A stretch of DNA of 9,725 nucleotides, taken from positions 1 through 9,725 of the forward strand of contig JAYRWN010000220.1 of NCBI GenBank assembly GCA_041917975.1, read 5' to 3'. Under the pieces are notes generated by a model that saw only the letters and a program-made list of their open reading frames with translations, did not search any database and was not told the origin of the DNA. Positions 5,898 through 9,725 of the stretch are shown in pieces. Source of the stretch: JAYRWN01 sp041917975. GTDB taxonomy: Bacteria > Bacteroidota > Bacteroidia > Chitinophagales > Saprospiraceae. Position numbers and translations under genes: made by a program. The number at the start of each line of letters is the position of its first letter. Position 1 is the first letter of the stretch.

Positions 5898-7673
5898 TTG
5901 GAAACAGGGTTAGCCTATATTAAATCGCAGGTTTCACGGTGGTTATTTCTTATATCTTTAGTAACTATCGGTGTTGTAATCTGGGATGTTGGTTTTATAG
6001 ATCAGGGACATGATAAGGCCTGGCAACGATTATATTTTGAGATCTTTCTGATAGTTATCCTCATTCTGCAAGCCGTCAGGTTACGTAAAGTTACTTTCAC
6101 CTGGCCTCCAAGCAGTTTTCAGGTGACTGAAGGTTTATTTACGTTGATCAATTTATTTTGGGTCCTGCGGGTATTTATTACCCGTAACGTATGGCTGCAG
6201 GAATTCTCTCATAAACATGGGCTATATCCCTTATTTACGGTGTATATTTTAATCTTTTGTATCACCGAAATTCTCAAACAATCCTTTAAATTCTCCTTCT
6301 TTAATCTTCATCCCAATATCTTGTTTGCCACCAGTTTTTTGCTGGTCATCTTCGGGGGCTCCTTGCTGCTTATGCTTCCCAGTTCCACTACACAAAATAT
6401 AGATTATATCGATGCACTTTTCACGTCAACCAGTGCAGTATGCGTAACGGGATTAGCTACGATGGATACCGCTAAGGACTTCACTAGATTTGGCCAATCG
6501 ATGATCTTATTATTGATTCAAGTGGGAGGATTGGGCATCATGACGTTTACCAGTTTGATTGCCTATTTTCTAAAAGGGGGCTCTTCATTCGGTAATCAAC
6601 TGATAGTAAAAGAATTAACTAATACCAAAGCTTTGGGTAGTGTATTCAGTATACTGACTAAAATTATTATAATTACTCTTATTACGGAAATAATCGGGAC
6701 CATATTAATCTATGGTTCTATACCTCCACCGATCAGGCCGGATGAGAGTGACCGCATATTTTTTGCCTTGTTTCATTCCATCTCGGCATTTTGTAATGCT
6801 GGTTTCTCTACCATGTCTATGGGATTATTTGATGAAGCATTTCGGTATAATTATTATTTACACTTAATCATAGCAGTTTTAATTATTATTGGTGGACTTG
6901 GTTTTAATATTGTTTTTGACCTGTACGATACACTTGCCAAATGGTTAAAGAGCTTATATTACACCGTGTTTTGGGATCGCCCTTTCTTGCATGTGGCTCG
7001 TATAGCCAATCTGCACACGAAATTAGTTCTGATCACCACCTTCTGGTTGTTAGTATTGCCCACCATCGTTTTCTATTTTATTGAACGAAAAGAAAGTTTA
7101 GCAGATTATCCGGAGCTTGGACGATGGGTTGAATCTTTTTTCAGCGCTGTGACCCCTCGCACTGCCGGCTTCAATACACTGGACATCGCAGACATGACTG
7201 CCCCATCCATCATGTTGATCATGTTATTGATGTATATCGGGGGGTCTCCCGGGTCCACCGCTGGAGGAATAAAAACATCCGTTTTTGCTGTGGGCATGTT
7301 AAATATATTTTCTGTTGCTAAAGGTAAAAAGCGCGTGGAATTTGATTTGCACGAAATTTCCTCCGATTCGATTCAAAAAACGTTTTCCATCATAGGATTA
7401 TCTCTCCTGGCCATTGGTTTTCTGACCTTTCTGCTATCCATGACAGAATTAGATAAAGAAATAAGCGTTCTGGCTTTCGAGGTATTTTCTGCTTTTGGCA
7501 CAGTTGGATTAACACTAAATCTGACCCCCTCCTTATCTGACGGCGGGAAAATAATAATCATCCTGGCAATGTTCATCGGTCGGGTGGGTCTGTTTGTGCT
7601 TTTAAGTGGCCTGTTACCCAAGCCCAAATCTTTACATTATCGTTATCCCAGTGAAGACATCATCGTGACCTAA
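5898..7673 (+). CDS. trkH: TrkH/KtrB-family potassium uptake channel subunit with N-terminal four-helix extension
   Basis: The 591-residue membrane protein is the K+-conducting subunit of a Trk/Ktr system. The core (about 137-575) has four pore-loop repeats with the filter sequences VCVTGL (181-186), CNAGF (299-303), RTAGF (421-425) and GTVGL (534-538), keeping the critical glycines, plus GSPGSTAGGIKT (449-460), the family's conserved loop. Before the core are about four extra hydrophobic segments (about 15-30, 46-61, 78-95, 109-128), making it longer than classical KtrB or TrkH. No ATG lies near the N terminus. An in-frame TGA sits at 5892-5894 and TTG at 5898 is the only good start before the first helix. 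The RCK partner follows 35 bp downstream. K+ selectivity is confident; whether coupling is to Na+ or H+ is not visible. Confidence 0.94.
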   Translation: METGLAYIKSQVSRWLFLISLVTIGVVIWDVGFIDQGHDKAWQRLYFEIFLIVILILQAVRLRKVTFTWPPSSFQVTEGLFTLINLFWVLRVFITRNVWLQEFSHKHGLYPLFTVYILIFCITEILKQSFKFSFFNLHPNILFATSFLLVIFGGSLLLMLPSSTTQNIDYIDALFTSTSAVCVTGLATMDTAKDFTRFGQSMILLLIQVGGLGIMTFTSLIAYFLKGGSSFGNQLIVKELTNTKALGSVFSILTKIIIITLITEIIGTILIYGSIPPPIRPDESDRIFFALFHSISAFCNAGFSTMSMGLFDEAFRYNYYLHLIIAVLIIIGGLGFNIVFDLYDTLAKWLKSLYYTVFWDRPFLHVARIANLHTKLVLITTFWLLVLPTIVFYFIERKESLADYPELGRWVESFFSAVTPRTAGFNTLDIADMTAPSIMLIMLLMYIGGSPGSTAGGIKTSVFAVGMLNIFSVAKGKKRVEFDLHEISSDSIQKTFSIIGLSLLAIGFLTFLLSMTELDKEISVLAFEVFSAFGTVGLTLNLTPSLSDGGKIIIILAMFIGRVGLFVLLSGLLPKPKSLHYRYPSEDIIVT

Positions 7674-7708
7674 CTCTGGTATTAATCAAATTAACCTATT
7701 AAGAAATT

Positions 7709-8392
7709 ATGAAATACATCATTATCGGTTTAGGCAACTTCGGAACGGCCCTCGGTGAAAAACTCACGGAAATGGGGCATGAAGTCATTGGCGTCGATAA
7801 ATTTTTAGATAAAATAGAAAGTGTTAAGGAAAAATTATCCTACGCAGTTTGTTTGGATTCTACGGATCGTAAAGCCATGGAGACTTTGCCAATGGCCGAT
7901 ACCGATGTAGTCATTGTAGCCATAGGCGAGGACGAGGGGGCTTCTCTTTTAACCACTGCCATCCTTAAACAAATGAAAGTTAAGCGGCTCATCGGACGAA
8001 CACTTTCCCCGGTGCACACCACCATTTTGGAAGCCATGGGTGTCGATGAAATTATCAAACCTGAAGAAGAGGCTGCTGATCGGATGGTAAAAAAATTAAC
8101 CATCAAAGGAGTTGTAGATTCCTTCTTTCTTTCTGACCGTTTTAATATCATCGAAGCAAAAGTACCCTCCCGCTATGTCGGTATGTCCATAGGTAATGTG
8201 GATTTTAGGAGTAAATACAATGTGGTGGTTTTAACCATCATGCGGATCAAAAAACAAAAAAACATCATCGGCGCTGAGATAAATAAACGCAGCGTACTTG
8301 GAGTCGTTGGCCCGGAAATAGTCATGGAGGAAGACGATATATTGGTTCTCTTTGGTGATTTAAAGTTCATCAGACAGTTTTTAGAGTCCTGA
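7709..8392 (+). CDS. trkA: TrkA/KtrA-type RCK regulatory subunit of the K+ uptake system
   Basis: At 227 residues this is the usual size of KtrA and of single-RCK TrkA proteins. It starts with the Rossmann nucleotide-binding fold: YIIIGLGNFG (3-12, intact GxGxxG), an acidic D30 at the end of strand two, then CLDSTD (48-53), DVVIVAIGED (66-75) and IKPEEEAADRM (116-126). Residues about 138-227 form the TrkA-C (RCK_C) ligand-binding domain, ending with DDILVLFGDLKFI (209-221). The family assembles as a cytoplasmic octameric ring under KtrB/TrkH and opens the channel according to bound ATP/ADP or NAD(H); in some bacteria the C-domain binds c-di-AMP. Lying 35 bp after trkH on the same strand, it is almost certainly co-transcribed with it. 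It retains the glycine motif that the nearby Kef-type RCK domain lacks. Confidence 0.95.
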   Translation: MKYIIIGLGNFGTALGEKLTEMGHEVIGVDKFLDKIESVKEKLSYAVCLDSTDRKAMETLPMADTDVVIVAIGEDEGASLLTTAILKQMKVKRLIGRTLSPVHTTILEAMGVDEIIKPEEEAADRMVKKLTIKGVVDSFFLSDRFNIIEAKVPSRYVGMSIGNVDFRSKYNVVVLTIMRIKKQKNIIGAEINKRSVLGVVGPEIVMEEDDILVLFGDLKFIRQFLES

Positions 8393-8397
8393 TCTTA

Positions 8398-8425
8398 TTT
8401 GTACAACAATAAACATTTACTTTTA
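8398..8425 (+). promoter_or_regulatory. Weak candidate promoter for the secreted T9SS protein gene
   Basis: TTTG (8398-8401) is followed after 16 bases by TACTTTTA (8418-8425), 7 of 8 to TAnnTTTG with a spacer somewhat shorter than usual. It lies 28 bp before the ATG in the 61-bp gap after trkA, consistent with independent transcription, though the AT-rich context makes chance likely. Confidence 0.25.
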
Positions 8426-8453
8426 CATGTTATTTAAATAAAAAAAACCTCCC

Positions 8454-9062
8454 ATGTTTCGTTACCTGTCTACTTTAGTTTATTTCCTCGGGATGATTAC
8501 AGCAGTCAACGCCCATGTAGCCATGGTTTACCCTAAGGGTGGGGAAATGGTTCAGGCCGGTGGTGTGCTGGATATTCGTTGGGAAATCATTATTGAACAT
8601 GAAACCTTAAATTGGGATTTATATTACACTCTGGATGATGGAGCCACCTGGTTCACCATCAAAGAAGATATTGCGGTAAAGAGTTTAGGTTATTCCTGGG
8701 AGGTACCTAACATCAATTCAAAGACGGTGAAAATAAGAGTTGTTCAGGACAACCAACTCGGCGATTATGATGACATTACTAAAAATTTTACTATCAGTGG
8801 CTCGACGACCTCCATCGCTGCCCATAAAGAAATAAATCTCATATTGGATAAGCACCCAGTTACTGATGTCATAAATATTTCTACGGGTGTATCCAGGCAT
8901 AAAGATGTGGATATTTTCAGCTTACAAGGCCAAAAGGTCATGCATCATTCTACTTCGGATGAAACCATTTCTATGAACATTCAGGGTTTGGTTCCAGACA
9001 TTTATGTGATTATTGTAAGTGGTGATTCTCGCCGCGGCGTGAGAAAATTTATTAAACTATAA
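8454..9062 (+). CDS. Small secreted protein with Ig-like N-domain and type IX secretion sorting domain
   Basis: This 202-residue protein has a signal peptide (about 1-20, cleaved after AVNA). An Ig/Fn3-like beta domain follows (about 21-116), with VYPKGGEMVQAGGVLDIRW (25-43), ETLNWDLYYTLDDGATW (50-66) and KIRVVQDNQ (93-101). The last ~75 residues fit a type-A Por/T9SS C-terminal sorting domain: a degenerate NPxxD-like KHPVTDVINIS (133-143), VDIFSLQGQKVM (152-163), and a terminal strand ending RRGVRKFIKL. It should cross the inner membrane by Sec, cross the outer membrane by T9SS, and be anchored to the surface or released. After cleavage the mature N terminus would be His21, a feature also seen in copper-binding CopC-like proteins and LPMOs, but no other support for metal binding is clear. 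Function unknown; secretion route well supported. Confidence 0.87.
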   Translation: MFRYLSTLVYFLGMITAVNAHVAMVYPKGGEMVQAGGVLDIRWEIIIEHETLNWDLYYTLDDGATWFTIKEDIAVKSLGYSWEVPNINSKTVKIRVVQDNQLGDYDDITKNFTISGSTTSIAAHKEINLILDKHPVTDVINISTGVSRHKDVDIFSLQGQKVMHHSTSDETISMNIQGLVPDIYVIIVSGDSRRGVRKFIKL

Positions 9063-9075
9063 CCTCCGATCCACT

Positions 9076-9116
9076 GAAAGCAAAGCCCCGGGAAATCTCC
9101 CGAGGCCAGCTCTTTC
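9076..9116. terminator. Bidirectional hairpin terminator between convergent genes
   Basis: GCCCCGGGA (9085-9093) pairs with TCCCGAGGC (9098-9106), a 9-bp stem with one mismatch and the tetraloop AATC. GAAAG (9076-9080) and CTTTC (9112-9116) can extend it. It lies 14 bp after the stop of the T9SS protein gene and 22 bp beyond the end of the convergent oxidoreductase gene, a position suiting termination from both sides. The T-tracts are short. Confidence 0.7.
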
Positions 9117-9137
9117 CTGTCACAACATGATAATTCT

Positions 9138-9725
9138 TTAGGCCCGTCCTTTCAACATTAAGTTCCAATACATAAATGGCAAGCCATATTTTTTTAGCAG
9201 CCACATGCTGTAATTCTCTTTCGTCGTATCGACAAACTTGCTAATCATCGGATCACTGTCGCGGATATTATCGTATTTAAATTCTGCGAGGACCATTTTG
9301 CCATAACCTGTCACCAATGGGCAAGATGAATAACCGTAATACTGTTTTAATTCCGCTTCTTTTTTCATCACTTTTAAGATGTTTTCAACCACTATAGGGG
9401 CTTGTTTTCGGATGGCTGCACCAGTTTTTGCGGTAGGTAAGGCCGCTGAATCACCAAGGCCGAAAACGTTAGGATAAACATTGTGTTGCAGGGTATTAAT
9501 ATTTACGTTTAACCAACCTTGATTAGGACCGTCAGCGTAAGCCAATTTTGATTTTTTAATAAAATCTGGGGCTGACTGTGGCGGCGGCACATGCATAAAA
9601 TCCCACGGAATAACTACTTCGGTGGCAGAGGTAAACGATTCATTCAAATCTATGGAGTTATGGTACAATTTATCAGGCTCATTTGCATGAGCTGTAATGG
9701 TATAATAAGCCAATTTTTTATCCCC
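9138..9725 (-). CDS. sqr: Sulfide:quinone oxidoreductase, C-terminal half (5' end outside window)
   Basis: The minus-strand frame is open to the window edge, so about 195 C-terminal codons of a protein usually around 400 residues are present. A TTG at 9713 is internal rather than a start. The sequence fits the flavoprotein family that oxidises sulfide and reduces the quinone pool at the membrane. Features are the second half of the FAD/NAD fold with VIPWDFMHVPPPQSAPDF, GWLNVNINTLQHNVYPNVFG followed by the FAD-contacting GDSAALPTAKTGAA, then YGYSSCPLVTGYGKMVLAEF. That last segment holds the Cys matching the second redox-active cysteine (CPLVT) of SQR, including the human enzyme. The C-terminal MYWNLMLKGRA is typical of the membrane-associating end. 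The first active-site Cys lies outside the window. Sulfide detoxification or respiration is the expected role. Confidence 0.92.
   Translation of the reverse strand, partial: GDKKLAYYTITAHANEPDKLYHNSIDLNESFTSATEVVIPWDFMHVPPPQSAPDFIKKSKLAYADGPNQGWLNVNINTLQHNVYPNVFGLGDSAALPTAKTGAAIRKQAPIVVENILKVMKKEAELKQYYGYSSCPLVTGYGKMVLAEFKYDNIRDSDPMISKFVDTTKENYSMWLLKKYGLPFMYWNLMLKGRA

Noticed and set aside
7106..7627. Minus-strand open frames inside trkH
   Set aside because: They are antisense to the highly conserved pore region of trkH and have no independent features.
9711..9713. TTG as the start of the oxidoreductase gene
   Set aside because: The frame continues open to the window edge, and SQR proteins have a large N-terminal FAD-binding half that must lie upstream.

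Overview
The window looks like a chromosomal segment of a member of the Bacteroidota. It is AT-rich and its genes mostly lack Shine-Dalgarno sequences. Several starts are preceded by sequences matching the Bacteroidota -7 consensus TAnnTTTG. One gene encodes a small secreted protein with a type IX secretion (Por) C-terminal sorting domain, which is almost diagnostic of this phylum. The genus cannot be told from the sequence.

Layout. Positions 1-645 (minus) hold most of a GTG-started gene that joins an AMPK/isoamylase-type glycogen-binding domain to a long Lys/Ala/Pro tail resembling histone H1. The tail is encoded partly by perfect 63-bp tandem repeats running off the window edge. Positions 646-1674 have no intact gene but are not empty: reading the minus strand across frames reveals two decayed genes (about 741-896 and 985-1622). 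Positions 1675-3528 (minus) encode a Kef-type cation:proton antiporter with a C-terminal RCK domain. A 395-bp gap with a GC-richer, hairpin-forming patch separates it from a YdeI/OmdA-family gene (3924-4496, minus).

From 4593 the coding strand flips. A lone PAS-domain protein overlaps by 4 bases with an MBL-fold hydrolase (4593-5818). Next come a TrkH/KtrB K+ channel subunit with an unusual four-helix N-terminal extension and a TTG start (5898-7673), its TrkA/KtrA RCK partner (7709-8392), and a small T9SS cargo protein (8454-9062). A hairpin at 9076-9116 separates this run from a convergent sulfide:quinone oxidoreductase gene, whose N-terminal half lies outside the window (9138-9725, minus).

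Functional theme. Three genes handle monovalent cations: TrkH and TrkA form a gated K+ uptake system, and the Kef-like protein is a K+ (or Na+)/H+ antiporter. The PAS-MBL pair directly upstream of trkH may be a sensory or hydrolytic module, but its link to K+ transport is inferred only from position. I found no definite new multi-gene system. The most distinctive items are the glycogen-binding/H1-like fusion, the two gene fossils, the TrkH extension and the coupled PAS-MBL pair.
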